A stretch of 64,000 nt of DNA from Norana najaformis (Eukaryota; Annelida; Clitellata; Crassiclitellata; Hormogastridae), in the NCBI GenBank assembly GCA_964023275.1, contig OZ029922.1:1694741-1758740 (forward strand). The letters run 5' to 3'. Positions 53,489 through 60,214 of the stretch are shown piece by piece. The notes beneath the pieces were generated by a model that saw nothing but the letters and a program-made list of their open reading frames with translations, ran no database searches and was not told the origin of the DNA. The first letter of the stretch is position 1, and every line of letters begins with the position of its first letter. Position numbers and translations under genes: made by a program.

Positions 53489-54807
53489 ACTCTCGCGCTA
53501 TCACACTGATAGCTGCATATCACAGTCGAATATAGAAACACATTCCTAAGCGCTAGTTTTATAACCTGCAACCTGCCTGCCTGTCTGTCTACCTCAGTCA
53601 GTCTGTCTCTGTCTGTCTATCACTTCTGTCACTCGCACTCTCTTTCTCTCTGTCTGATAGCTGCATATCGCGTACAGAACAGTGTTCCATTATTTCTCGC
53701 TTGTTTTATACTCCTCGTATCTGTCTATTAATCTGTCTGTTAGTCGCTCTCAGTGTCTGCCTGTGTCACTTTCCCTTTCTCTCTGTCTCGTTGATGGCTG
53801 CAAATCAGAGACGAATATAGAAAACTCTTCGACTCTTTTATCGTCCGTTTCGTAGTCGCCAGATCAATCCATTAGGCGTCTTAACCGCTTCAACCGACGA
53901 CGGTCGGGTCTCTTTCCATTAGCACAACTCCGCTTCGTCTAATGGAATTAGCCGTCGGCGATAAAGCATCGTCTGGACCCGTAAATCAGACATGCAAACA
54001 CCGGTCGGTGCTCTGACGCCGTCACGCTTAACGACCCCGCCCAGCGGTGGTTCGTGGGTAACCCCACTTGGACTCCCTAATGCAGGCAGCAACGTGGCCT
54101 CTGTATGCTATTTTGATCTGATCTCAAGTCAACTGATATCTAATCTAATCACTTCTAAAGCGCCCTTGGCATAACGCACAAGGCTCAGTCGATGTAAAAA
54201 CATCGCCATCCATTGGTTAAGCTCGGGCAAAATCCCATAGAATATACATACATACATACATACATACATACATACATACATACATACATACAGAGACATG
54301 CATCCTTCTATTAGGTGGAGGGATTTTCTGTAACTGCGCATTTATATAACGCCAATGACACGGGTTTCTATTTTGCGAAGATTATGAGGCGAAGGAGATT
54401 ATCTCGGTTTTAAGCCTCAGTCCTGCCCAGCACCGTTCGTTTAATATTCTATTTTATGTATATATGTATGTATCGCATACCAAATACATACATACATATT
54501 GGTGCATTCATTAATACATACATACAATTAGTTTAGATTAGATTAGATCATCACATCTGATCAGATCGGATCATACCATATCATATCTTATCCTGTCGTG
54601 TCATACCATACCATACCATACCATGCCATGCCATGCCATGCCATGCCATGCCATGCCATACCATATATTATAGATTATATTATTTGTTTTATTTGCTTAG
54701 CTTATATATTATTTATTTTAGTTGCTTAGCTTACCTGTGCATGGGATACAGAAGAGGAAGATGAATCCAATGAGCTGCGTAGATCCAAGGTCAAAGTATA
54801 GCACCAT
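31585..54807 (-). CDS. Gene B: type I membrane protein with two DUF7044/7043/7045/7042 ectodomain sets
   Basis: Minus-strand exons (high to low): 54807-54735, 52950-52809, (51263-51216 tentative), 49175-49095, 46383-46210, 44612-44482, 43929-43821, 43520-43268, 42695-42631, 41379-41305, 41041-40961, 40445-40299, 39051-38960, 38504-38384, 37924-37505, 34126-33985, 33519-33401, 32835-32667, 32202-32024, 31688-31585. From exon 49175 to the stop every phase agrees. The protein (about 900 residues) starts with a signal peptide and ends with one TM helix. The first half reads in the order I know from an invertebrate family annotated DUF7044-DUF7043-DUF7045-DUF7042 (numbers from memory). The second half repeats this order in diverged form, followed by a linker and Cys-rich region. 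The ligand is unknown. The phase break between 52809 and 49175 means one exon is missing or misplaced. Confidence 0.8.
32024..32202 (-). CDS. Gene B exon 19: juxtamembrane Cys-rich region
   Basis: Encodes [20 protein letters not shown] and [18 protein letters not shown], with six cysteines. The entry phase needs the rather poor acceptor CTACTCAAG; the donor A/GTATGT is good. A TEGGC..AP.LNWC pattern followed by a CPC/CDC cluster has no family I recognise. Confidence 0.65.
32667..32835 (-). CDS. Gene B exon 18: juxtamembrane Cys-rich region
   Basis: Phase 1 to 2 exon with acceptor GCATATAG and donor GTGAGT. It encodes [20 protein letters not shown], later [14 protein letters not shown] and VSKFCS. 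It has three cysteines and two N-glycosylation sequons (NNT, NST). Confidence 0.7.
33112..33270 (-). mobile_element. LINE 3' end, family 2
   Basis: TCTCAAGATTTCTACAGCGC, GGGAACCAGCTTATTCACAG and CAAAACAAAATCGATTGGCA. Gene B intron. Confidence 0.7.
33401..33519 (-). CDS. Gene B exon 17: juxtamembrane Cys-rich region
   Basis: Phase 2 to 1 exon after GATCTTTTCAG, donor GTTAGT. It encodes [20 protein letters not shown] and [16 protein letters not shown]. The regular hydrophobic spacing suggests helices. It is in frame with both neighbours. Confidence 0.65.
33985..34126 (-). CDS. Gene B exon 16: juxtamembrane Cys-rich region
   Basis: Phase 1 to 2 exon after ATTTTAACAG, donor GTTAGC. It encodes [20 protein letters not shown] and then [13 protein letters not shown]. 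No family is recognised. The Cys content and position suggest a folded membrane-proximal domain made by exons 16-19. Confidence 0.65.
34790..34960. repeat. CATA microsatellite
   Basis: ATACATATACACACATAC and TACATGCATACAAACAT units. Confidence 0.85.
35165..35370. repeat. ATC trinucleotide-rich region
   Basis: ATCATCATCATC runs and CATTATCATC variants in gene B intron 15. Confidence 0.8.
36261..36366. repeat. 43-base tandem repeat, 2.5 copies
   Basis: ATATGTGTA recurs at 36265, 36308 and 36351, exactly 43 bases apart; the units share GGCTTACATTACGTATAC. Confidence 0.8.
37505..37924 (-). CDS. Gene B exon 15: 140-residue acidic/Ser-Thr linker
   Basis: After TCTCTTCCCAG the frame runs about 140 residues: an EYC start, a Thr/Ser segment, an Asp/Glu cluster ([20 protein letters not shown]), then a Ser/Arg/Gly-rich tail. 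The composition suggests a disordered, possibly O-glycosylated stalk. I end it at GAGA/GTAAAC in phase 1, which joins exon 16; unspliced, the frame would run to a stop near 37431. It sits where a second DUF7042 domain would be expected. Confidence 0.65.
38035..38325 (-). mobile_element. tRNA-derived SINE, family T (interrupted)
   Basis: The minus strand reads TAGTCGACTGGTTTAAGCGC, GGGTTCGAGCCTCC and ACTGTGTAAGGACTC, then after an interruption the CAATTGCTTGGAGC and TGATGCTTTGTCGTTAGATA end. The middle (38100-38210) resembles family 4, so one repeat may sit in another. Confidence 0.55.
38384..38504 (-). CDS. Gene B exon 14: second-set DUF7045-type domain, C part
   Basis: Acceptor TGTTTCTCTTCAG, phase 0 to 1 as in exon 7. 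It encodes [20 protein letters not shown] and ends SYSIVRN at GTATAT. A second AG nine bases in (GTTTCAG) would break the phase, so I chose the first. Confidence 0.65.
38603..38808 (+). mobile_element. LINE 3' end, family 2
   Basis: TCTTCCCCTTACCTATCCTG, CCAATTCCAAACACACCCAC, TGCCTGTCGATTTTGTTTTG, GAAGCTGCAGAAATCTTGAG and a TTACGATTACGAT tail. Confidence 0.75.
38960..39051 (-). CDS. Gene B exon 13: second-set DUF7045-type domain, N part
   Basis: After AAACTGACAG it encodes [20 protein letters not shown] and ends LLTCF at GTAAGT in phase 0. It aligns directly with exon 6 (LECLATW..Y....CF). A 17-base tandem repeat lies only 28 bases upstream of its acceptor. Confidence 0.78.
39079..39198. repeat. 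17-base tandem repeat, seven copies
   Basis: Seven near-perfect copies of CATTTACTGATTCAGAG in gene B intron 12, immediately upstream (in gene B sense) of exon 13. There are no spacers, so it is not a CRISPR array. Confidence 0.95.
39945..40070 (+). mobile_element. LINE/SINE 3' end, family 1
   Basis: TGGTTTGCTTAGCCACCGTA, TTTTCCAACGGATTATGAT and CACCTGAAGCAGCTATCGAC, diverged. Confidence 0.5.
40080..40200. repeat. AGGTA/AGGTC pentamer region
   Basis: TAAGGTAAGG, GTTCAGGTAAGGTCAGG and TAAGCTAAG units in a gene B intron. Confidence 0.7.
40299..40445 (-). CDS. Gene B exon 12: second-set DUF7043-type domain
   Basis: Phase 1-1 with donor GTACGT. It encodes [20 protein letters not shown], then [21 protein letters not shown]-x-x-G and the later C/C spacing match exon 5 in shortened form. 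Confidence 0.7.
40585..40890. repeat. CATC/CACC microsatellite
   Basis: About 300 bases of CATC, CACC and CCAC units. The long His/Pro/Ser and Trp/Met/Asp/Gly frames here are repeat artefacts. Confidence 0.95.
40961..41041 (-). CDS. Gene B exon 11: second-set DUF7044 C part
   Basis: The exon is 81 bases in phase 1-1, the same length as exon 4 of the first set. It encodes [20 protein letters not shown] and ends AILTLP. This supports duplication of the module, with loss of one of the two cysteines seen in exon 4. Confidence 0.6.
41145..41270. repeat. GGAT/CATA microsatellite
   Basis: GATGGATGGATGG followed by CATACATA units, beginning after a GGCGCTATATTAAG repeat end. Confidence 0.8.
41305..41379 (-). 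CDS. Gene B exon 10: second-set DUF7044 remnant
   Basis: Phase 1-1 exon after ATTTTGCAG with donor GTAAGT. It encodes [20 protein letters not shown]. It corresponds to the 'KGxC....F.L' part of DUF7044; the CxFP..W start of that domain is absent in this set. Confidence 0.6.
41445..41832 (-). mobile_element. LINE ORF2 C-terminal end and 3' UTR, family 4
   Basis: The minus frame reads [33 protein letters not shown] and [15 protein letters not shown], the typical end of a LINE reverse transcriptase ORF. The 3' UTR continues to ACCATCGGTTGATGCCTTGT and GTTGCTAATTAATAATAAAT. The copies at 14940 and 20738 are 3' UTR pieces of the same family. Confidence 0.7.
41857..41935 (+). mobile_element. Short LINE C-terminal fragment on the opposite strand
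   Basis: The + frame reads [18 protein letters not shown] and stops soon after. 'FK..LH.FL' is a usual LINE ORF2 terminus. It faces away from the minus-strand LINE end at 41832. Confidence 0.4.
41940..42035. repeat. CTTAC/CTCAC pentamer region
   Basis: ACCTTACCTCACTTCACC and CCTAACCCTACCTTACC units. Confidence 0.7.
42393..42560 (-). mobile_element. LINE/SINE 3' end, family 1
   Basis: ACTTATATAGCGCCGTTTAT, CGCTTCAACTGAAGTCAT, GAAGCCAGGTTGAAGTCC and GTAAGTTGAAACAGGTTAGT, preceded by a CTAATCTAATCTAA tail. Confidence 0.7.
42631..42695 (-). CDS. Gene B exon 9: end of DUF7042-type domain
   Basis: Acceptor ATTTTCAG, phase 2 to 1, donor GTGAGC. It encodes [20 protein letters not shown], corresponding to the 'C(V/I)x(F/L)xRRxxxVVE' end of the domain. 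Confidence 0.75.
42905..43160 (-). mobile_element. Full tRNA-derived SINE, family 3
   Basis: Read on the minus strand it starts with a tRNA-like head: TAGCTACATCGGTAAGTGCG (A-box) and CCCAGGTTCGCGTCCCGGTC (B-box). The body follows: GTGGCTTATTTCCGAG, GGCAGCGATGGTGAAGGATC, GCAGGGTCGAGGCC and ACGGTGGCTATATAAAACC. It is the only copy in the window with both head and body. Confidence 0.75.
43268..43520 (-). CDS. Gene B exon 8: DUF7042-type domain, first set
   Basis: After GATTCCAG it encodes [20 protein letters not shown], then a middle section and [25 protein letters not shown]. The 'C-x-FP-x-(W)L' opening and later 'Cxx(I/L)L' strand match the family. It exits in phase 2 at GTAAAG. Confidence 0.8.
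43610..43725. repeat. CATA microsatellite
   Basis: CATA units with GCATAC interruptions, between gene B exons 7 and 8. Confidence 0.95.
43821..43929 (-). CDS. Gene B exon 7: DUF7045-type domain, first set, C part
   Basis: Phase 0 to 1 exon after CGTGGCCTAG, with donor GTGGGT. It encodes [20 protein letters not shown] and later PVVAELTR. It has the same phase pair as exon 14 in the second set, supporting duplication of the two-exon module. Confidence 0.7.
44040..44200. repeat. AATAC/AATGC pentamer region
   Basis: CAATACGATGC, AATGCAATGCAATACC and similar units in a gene B intron. Confidence 0.7.
44482..44612 (-). CDS. Gene B exon 6: DUF7045-type domain, first set, N part
   Basis: Encodes [20 protein letters not shown] and, after a Ser run, KDDVYRCF. 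It enters in phase 1 and exits in phase 0 at TTT/GTAAGT. The 'CLATW..+.+Y+.G......+RCF' motif is diagnostic. The Ser run is coded by a CTG/AGC repeat at 44508-44526 and may vary in length. Confidence 0.8.
44812..45180 (+). repeat. GA-rich homopurine tract
   Basis: About 370 bases nearly all A and G on the + strand (GAGAGAGG, GAAGAGAG units). The reverse strand gives meaningless Ser/Leu frames. Confidence 0.95.
46040..46137 (+). mobile_element. LINE/SINE 3' end, family 1
   Basis: GGCTTCTCCAATGGATCACG, TCACTTGAAGCTACCGTCGG and CAACGAAGCTATAGAAATCA, just downstream (in + sense) of nothing coding; gene B exon 5 begins soon after on the other strand. Confidence 0.6.
46210..46383 (-). CDS. Gene B exon 5: DUF7043-type domain, first set
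   Basis: Phase 1-1 exon after ATTTCTGCAG. It encodes [34 protein letters not shown] and [11 protein letters not shown]-x-x-G-x-(Y/F) then C-x(6-8)-C and (L)-x-F-x-x-C is the family pattern. Confidence 0.78.
47300..47410 (+). mobile_element. LINE 3' end, family 2 (diverged)
   Basis: TGACTTGAAGCAGCGCTTGTG, ATAAGCTGATGTC and GCGCTTTAGAAATTCTCG, then a TTACGATTACC tail. Confidence 0.5.
47770..47960. repeat. ACAC/ACATA-rich region
   Basis: CACACACACACACAA and ATACATGTATGTATG-type units. Confidence 0.7.
47995..48430 (-). mobile_element. LINE ORF2 C-terminus with its 3' UTR, family 2
   Basis: Minus strand: [20 protein letters not shown] and [12 protein letters not shown], a LINE ORF2 end ('A.P.LWN..P..LR'), then AAGN-stop and a 3' UTR identical in layout to the family 2 copies, ending at a TTACGATTACGATTACGA tail near 48000. 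It identifies family 2 as LINE 3' ends. Confidence 0.75.
48780..48880. repeat. AATGC pentamer region
   Basis: GCAATGCATT, GTGCAATGTAATC and ATGCAATGTAATGC units. Confidence 0.7.
49095..49175 (-). CDS. Gene B exon 4: end of DUF7044-type domain
   Basis: Acceptor with a good pyrimidine tract (TTTCTTTTTAG), phase 1-1, donor GTAGGA. It encodes [16 protein letters not shown] and then [10 protein letters not shown]. The C-x(8)-C helix followed by a hydrophobic strand matches the domain's C-terminal part. Confidence 0.75.
49620..49925. other. GC-richer stretch with open frames, unassigned
   Basis: Frames of 60-88 residues run on both strands and composition differs from the flanking introns. None shows a splice pattern that fits gene B and none matches a family I know. 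It may be an old repeat. Confidence 0.25.
50098..50262. repeat. CTCTC pentanucleotide tract, about 30 units
   Basis: Almost perfect (TCTCC)n over about 145 bases, then CT-rich. It starts right after TTCTATAGCGCCGCTATCAT, the family 1 terminus. Confidence 0.97.
50335..50600. repeat. TCTG-rich region
   Basis: Imperfect CTGTCTG and CTGCATGTCTG units. Confidence 0.85.
50985..51200. repeat. AATC/CATC microsatellite
   Basis: CAATCAATCAGT followed by CATCCATC units in a gene B intron. Confidence 0.9.
51216..51263 (-). CDS. Gene B tentative exon 3: CxxC segment of DUF7044
   Basis: In the correct entry phase, ATTCATACAG is followed by a frame reading [17 protein letters not shown]. Family members have C-x-R-C followed by a hydrophobic 'NVLQY' strand at this point, so position and pattern fit. 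The only usable donor (AG/GTTTCG) leaves phase 2, whereas the next exon enters in phase 1, so the boundary is wrong or an exon is missing. Confidence 0.35.
51655..52180. repeat. GA/CAGA minisatellite with 140-152-base period
   Basis: GAGTAACTGACAG recurs at 51727, 51879, 52021 and 52161, spaced 152, 142 and 140 bases. Each unit is CAGA/GAGA-rich with a GACAAAGACGGAGA segment. Confidence 0.85.
52809..52950 (-). CDS. Gene B exon 2: DUF7044-type domain, first set
   Basis: After a CACACAACACAG-type acceptor (GTGTGCAG on the gene strand) the exon encodes [20 protein letters not shown], then [21 protein letters not shown]-x-(F/L)-P-x-x-W-x-G-x-(W/Y)-F-x-S-G and (S)TKGxC are the hallmarks of the domain. 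It exits in phase 2 at AG/GTCCGT, a mediocre donor. Confidence 0.75.
53090..53860. repeat. Five-unit minisatellite, 131-150-base period
   Basis: GATAGCTGCATATCACAGTC-like segments recur near 53227, 53377, 53508, 53656 and 53793, each followed by GAATATAGAAAA, a TTAAGCGCT-like block and a CTGT run. In gene B intron 1. Confidence 0.85.
54128..54240 (-). mobile_element. LINE/SINE 3' end, family 1 (short)
   Basis: CTAATCACTTCTAAAGCGCC, ATAACGCACAAGGCTCAGTC and CCATTGGTTAAGC, followed by CATA repeats. Confidence 0.55.
54243..54292. repeat. CATA microsatellite, perfect
   Basis: Twelve uninterrupted CATA units. Confidence 0.95.
54590..54665. repeat. CCATA/CCATG pentamer repeat
   Basis: Four CCATA units then eight CCATG units, about 70 bases from gene B exon 1. 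Confidence 0.95.
54735..54807 (-). CDS. Gene B exon 1: signal peptide
   Basis: ATG then a hydrophobic core ([13 protein letters not shown]) ending in phase 1 at CACAG/GTAAGC. It is the most upstream coding exon that fits, and the next exon enters in phase 1. Confidence 0.75.
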
Positions 54808-56040
54808 CCTTACCACGGAATTCACCACGAAAGACGAAAGTCGATGGCAATGCAGTTATCATGAGGTCCTTCAATAGATAGATATCCATCTGATTTCTAC
54901 TTCCAACGATATGAATTATCGATCACATATCGAACTACATAGTTTTCTGCATTATTGATCGAATATCGATCTGCTTCTTACTTGCGTTAATCCGAGTCAT
55001 CGACCGTAGATCTGCCCTTAAGTGCATATATTAAATTACTGATCAAACATCAAATTTTTATACTCCTATTTTTCCGCATTATCGATTAGTCATTAATTGA
55101 ATATCGATCTGCTTTTAAATGTCAAGTGCATGTCTGAATTATCGATCAATCATCAGATAAAGATCTGTTACATACTAGGATTAATATCACATGAACTATC
55201 GATCATGATTCCAGATATATCATGTACTTCACAGATGTATGCATCTGATACCTCAGAAGTGTATAGTAATGTAGATGTAAATAAAAAATTCCTAGCGCCG
55301 CTCAACAGTAAGGAAGCGATTACTACTCACGTTGTTTTCAAATCCATCCGTTGAATCCGTCTTCAGCAACCATGCATCCTTCACTGCGTACACAGAAATT
55401 GGCTATGTCATGCATGGATGATTCCGTCATGCTTTCCGGTAAGAAAACATGAATGGCACTCCGTTAAAATCGAGTAAGATTTGTTAAATATGTCACAGTA
55501 TATCAGAGGCAGTCAACCAGCAGCATCCACTGGTTCCACAACATCCATCCAAGGTATGACATTACGTGGTAATTTGGTAAGGTAAGAAACGACCTCAGAT
55601 TGGTTCTACCATACCTCATGGCACTAAAGACAATGCATACCATAGTTCTATTTAGTATTTACCTTCCAGTTCAGTCATACCTTATGGTTGTCATGCCTTA
55701 TTAGGTAAATCAAAATTCATACCACTTCAGCCATAAGTAAGACATCAAGACATCTCCCATATTATAGTTCTCTCATACCATATGAGGCGCTCATGCAGAA
55801 AAGGTAGTTCATACTACCTTTGTCATACCTTATTAAGTAACACATTCAAGCATACTTGCTCCAATATATCATATGAGGTAAAAAGCTTTGCAAATTATAA
55901 AACGCAACAGTCCAGGCGGACGTGCGCCAGTCCACGATATTGACTAGTTACTTCCGCCCCTCTGAATTCTGGGTATCAAGTTTCTTCCGTCATCCGTCCA
56001 CAGGATGTGTTAACAGACGCTGAATACGGTGCTTTATAGG
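54808..56040. other. Gene B upstream region; no further gene seen
   Basis: Contains many ATCGAT-centred words (ATTATCGATC, ATATCGATCTG) between 54890 and 55210, and a CATACCTTAT/CATACCA-type repeat at 55560-55870. No TATA box or initiator is obvious before gene B. Confidence 0.4.
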
Positions 56041-56189
56041 AGATGGCCGCGCATCAGCCTCCGTCGCATCTGCTGCTGTTGCTGATGGCTGTAATGAAAA
56101 TGATGATGTGGCTACTGCTGCTGCTGCTACTGAGGCCGACCGGATGCGACTACAGTCGACAACACTGGCGCAGTCGGAAGACGGGCGGA

Positions 56190-56350
56190 GGGACGAATGG
56201 ATGGATGGACGAAAGAAAGGATGGCTGAATGGATGGACGAATGAAAGGATGGATGAATGGATGGATGAATGGATGGGTGAATGGATGGACGAACGAATGA
56301 ATGGATGAATTGAAGGACAGACAAATGGATGGATGAATGGATGGATTTAT
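56190..56350. repeat. GGAT/GAAT microsatellite
   Basis: ATGGATGGACGAA and GAATGGATGGATGAATG units. Confidence 0.9.
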
Positions 56351-56649
56351 AGCTGGATGAAAAAAAAGATGGAGACATGGACGGATGATTGGAAGAGAGG
56401 AAGAGAAGAGGAAATGACAAATGGATGGACGAATGCGAGCATCAGTTATGCTGGCACCAGAGTCCAGTCCACATTGCCAGCGACATCTAGAAGCCATTCA
56501 TCTCTGCTCTTTCGTCGTCGTCGTCGTCTTCTTCTTCTTCTTCTGCTGCTGCTGCTAAACAACTAACGATCGGGCTTACCTAACGAATGGCTCTAATTAT
56601 CTGACTGATTTCAGTCGTGGAACCATCCCGCTAGGAAGACAGGAGAGAG

Positions 56650-56820
56650 ATAAATAGAGGGAGGGAGAATGGATGGATGGATTGATGCTTGATGAATGGA
56701 TTAAGGAATTAATAGATGGATTGATGAATGAATGAATGGATGGATGGGTTGATGGCTGGATGAATTAATGAAAGGATGGATTTAAAAATGGATGAATAGA
56801 TGAAAAGATAGATAGACGGT
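56650..56820. repeat. GGAT/GATT microsatellite
   Basis: GGATGGATGGATTGATG and AATGAATGGATGG units. Confidence 0.9.
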
Positions 56821-57025
56821 AGGGTGGCCATTTCATGCGCTGACCTGTGACTAGATGGTTTCAGAATGTCTCACGGAAGGAAAACGCAATGTCAGGCTGG
56901 ACTCGAAGGAGGTGAGGAGTGGCCATCGTCGGGAGATGGGTCTTCCATTAGAAAGCGCACATCATCAGCATCACCGTCTATCGGTTGTTTTGCTCAGCTC
57001 TTCTTCCCATTCTGAATACCAATCG

Positions 57026-57065
57026 TCGGTCGGTCGGTCGGTCGGTCGGTCGGTCAGTCGGTCGA
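57026..57065. repeat. CGGT microsatellite
   Basis: Eight GGTC units, then a GTCAGTCGGTCGATCG end. Confidence 0.9.
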
Positions 57066-58469
57066 TCGACTCCTATGCCAGCTTTAATCACCATTATTTT
57101 AGCAATGACTAACGATCACTGCATCTGTCTCTAGGTATGTCTGTCTGTCTGTCTGTCTATCTCTCTCTTCCTCGGTATATAAAGAAGTATTTATATTTCT
57201 TATAAATGCATTTGAGCATAATATATATATAATATACATCCAAAACTAAGTATATATATAACATCAGTGGCACAAGTATACATACTGCATTAAAGGAGAA
57301 GAGGTCGTTGCATAATGAATGAATGGCATATGAATTTAAATCTGATTGCGTTAGTGTCATATATATATAAGCATTATTGCCCCTTATATATAGACAGGCA
57401 TATATATATGTGTGTGTATGTGTGTGTGTGTTTGTCCGAGACGCCTTCTGTCTCATCTAGGGGATAATAGAATCCCATCTGTCCCTAATCCTTTCCAGCT
57501 TCTCCCTGCCATCCATTGTCCATCCATCGTGCCATTCTCTCCCTTCCTTCATCCTTCCTCGCTAATTTTCTCTCTTCCTTCCTTCCCCGCCGTCATTGTT
57601 CATTCTGAAAGGACTTCACCGCTCGGCGATCACGCCTTAGGGTCTTTGTGCCTATCCACGGCTCGCCACACCTTTGCCAGTACTTCCATCTACCCTATTA
57701 ATACATAGGGGAGATGGGAGTACTGTTACGCATACGACTTCGCTTCATGGCCTGAAAGCTCGAGCTCAACTCAAGTGCCTTCAGGGATCAGAATGCTGGA
57801 CAATGAGAACGGAAGACGACAGAGTAGGATTCATACAACATTAATAAGTGGGCTACGGAAAGTTGGAGGAAGCGACGATGATGATGATGATGGCAGATGG
57901 TGATGACTGATAACGGATGATTGGTGAGACATAATGGATTTATCATAAATTCATTAATTCGATCATTTGAGGCTTTTATTCTCAAGTTCATCGTGTTTGG
58001 GACTAGGTGTGCAGACATAAAAAACATACTTGAATTACGAAGTTAGAGCTGAGATTCGAATACCATATCTTTCAGACTAGATGTGCTTATAGAGAAAAAG
58101 TTACACTTTAATTCGGGAACTACAGCGTTATATACTTGCAGAAATAAAGTCAGAGTGTTTAAATTCCGAGGTCACCGTGACACCAGAGAGTTTTGTCTCG
58201 GCTTGTCTCTACGACTAAATGTGCTGATACAGTAAAATCAAAATTGTTTCAATTCGCAGTTGCAGCCGCAATTTCAGGGTTTTATCTTTGGCAAACGCTT
58301 CTTTCTCTTTTCTTTCTGGTACAAGAGAGTGAAGAGCAGAAGCGAATCGGTCTTTTCCAGCGTCCAGCTGCTTTGCATCATTGTCTCAGCTACATCGCCC
58401 AAGTATCCAATTCGGTTTGATAGAGCTATGGCAGGAAATAAGAATGTCTACTCAACTGTTGAAAAGTAT

Positions 58470-58720
58470 CGTAATGCAAGGAAAGGTAAGGTTATGGTAA
58501 GTAAAGGTAAGGTAAGGTAAGGTAAAGCAAGGACTGGAAGGAGAAGGAAAGAATGAAAGGAAATAAAGGGTAATGTAAAGGTCAGGTCTGGAAAGGTAAG
58601 AGGAAAGGAAAGAAAAAACTAAGGTAAGGTATGGTAAGGTACGGTATGGTAAGTTATGGAAAGGTAAGGAAAGGTAAGGTAGGGCAAGACAAAGTAAGAT
58701 AAGGTAGGTAATGGATGGAT
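58470..58720. repeat. AAGGT pentamer region
   Basis: GGTAAGGTAAGGTAAGG and AAAGGTAAGGAAAGG units with decay. Confidence 0.85.
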
Positions 58721-59261
58721 GATTTATGCCTATTGATGTGATGTCATTTGATCTGATTCATTGTGCAGTAAAATATGTGCTTTTCGAGACTTAAAGTGGT
58801 AGATGCTGACCTTGCAAGTGGTTCACTCCTTCTACATTCTTTCCTGTTTTAATTTAAATAAACAAGTAAAAAAAGTTATGCAAAAAAAGATATGCAAACA
58901 GAACATATCCTATAAGTTGTTTTGACACTACACAAATGTCCAAATATGCATCCATACTTATGACCCAGACCAGTTCAACTCACCATAATCCAATCCACAC
59001 CTATCTACTCAGTTCAATCTTCAAAATCCTGTTATATCTTATCTCGCTGCGACGTATTATATCATTTTTGCAGTGATGTCGTATGATTCAATGCGATTTA
59101 ATGTGTTCTCAAGCAAAAAGCATTACAATGTCAAGTGAAGCAATCTCATGTAAAGCAATGTAAATTAATATTATGTATGTTATGCTGTGCAACTTTATGT
59201 AGCTTCAGGTAAATTAATATAATATTATCTGGCAAGTCCTCAGAACACTATTGTTGCATTC

Positions 59262-59415
59262 ATTAAGTGCCAGTATCTAATGACTAATCATCAAACAATG
59301 GCGCTGAGCAATTGTGAGTGAAGATCCCTACACAGTAACCGTTGCAGGAGAGGAGGCTTGAAGCTGTACTCTCCGTGTTACAAGCCAAGCGCTCTAACCA
59401 ACAGGCTATCGTGCT
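59262..59415 (-). mobile_element. tRNA-derived SINE, family T (best copy)
   Basis: The minus strand reads GATAGCCTGTTGGTTAGAGC (A-box), CTTGGCTTGTAACACGGAGA, CAGCTTCAAGCCTCC at the B-box position, then AACGGTTACTGTGTAGGG, CTCACAATTGCTCAGCGCCA, TGATGATTAGTCATTAGATA and CTTAATGAATGC. Confidence 0.7.
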
Positions 59416-59654
59416 CCTTATTAAGTGTCAATATCTAATGATGGCGCTGAGCAACTGTAAGTGAAGGACTTGCTTAGGGGCATTACAGCATCAGTCATAA
59501 GCTCATTGGAACAGTGCAACAGGAGCAGGTAAGAAGCTATGAGCTTATACAAGACTTGGCCTTTCTTTCTAGTTAACAGTAACTCATTACATATGTTTCC
59601 TACGTACAATAACGAGCTCAAAAACTCAAACGAACAAGAAACAATAAGACTATT

Positions 59655-60214
59655 TCACCCACCTCCACCTTTCTGTTTTCTGTCTCCAATGACGACAGCC
59701 TTAATGGTCTCAAAGAAATGGCTCACGACCTCATGATCCTTTGGATGCGAGGCCGGATCATCCGAAACAGCAGCCAGGTACTCATTGATGATCGAGATGA
59801 GCACGTTCATGATAAAGATGATCATAGTGATCAGGTAGATGAGCAGGTAGTATCCTGCGCCTCTGCCGTAGTACGCCACGAGCTCCCCAAAGTTGAACTT
59901 GCCGAGGAAGGCTGCGACCAGGGACTGCGTGCAATCATACATCGAAGAGTAGTCCTTGATCTGGAAGAACAGGAGGTATGCGCCGATGGTGAATGCGATG
60001 AAGATGACCCCAGCAAAGACAGCGAAGCTAAGCAGGGTCATTGCCGACTTCGCCAAGGTGTGGCCGAGCACCGAGATGGTCTGGTTGTAGCGGAGGAGAT
60101 GCAGAAGGCGGCATTGCGTCAGGAAGGCTACGATGCCCATCAGGATAAGGTAATGGTTGTTGTAGCGGATGATTGGAGAGAAGCTGACAGGTTTGCCTAC
60201 AATGCCAAGCAGTT
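59655..60214 (-). CDS. Gene C exon: S3-S6 and pore region
   Basis: Encodes HYLILMGIVAFLTQCRLLHL, LRYNQTISVLGHTLAKSAMT, helices FAVFAGVIFIAFTIGAYLLF, the pore segment LVAAFLGKFNFGELV and IIFIMNVLISIINEYLAAVS. Starting at 60214 (GCAATAG/AA) fits the incoming phase 1; a better-looking AACAACAG at 60231 would not. The frame ends GDRKQKGGGG-TGA, but AAAG/GTGGAG nearby could be a donor to a C-terminal exon, so the true end may lie further left. Confidence 0.88.
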
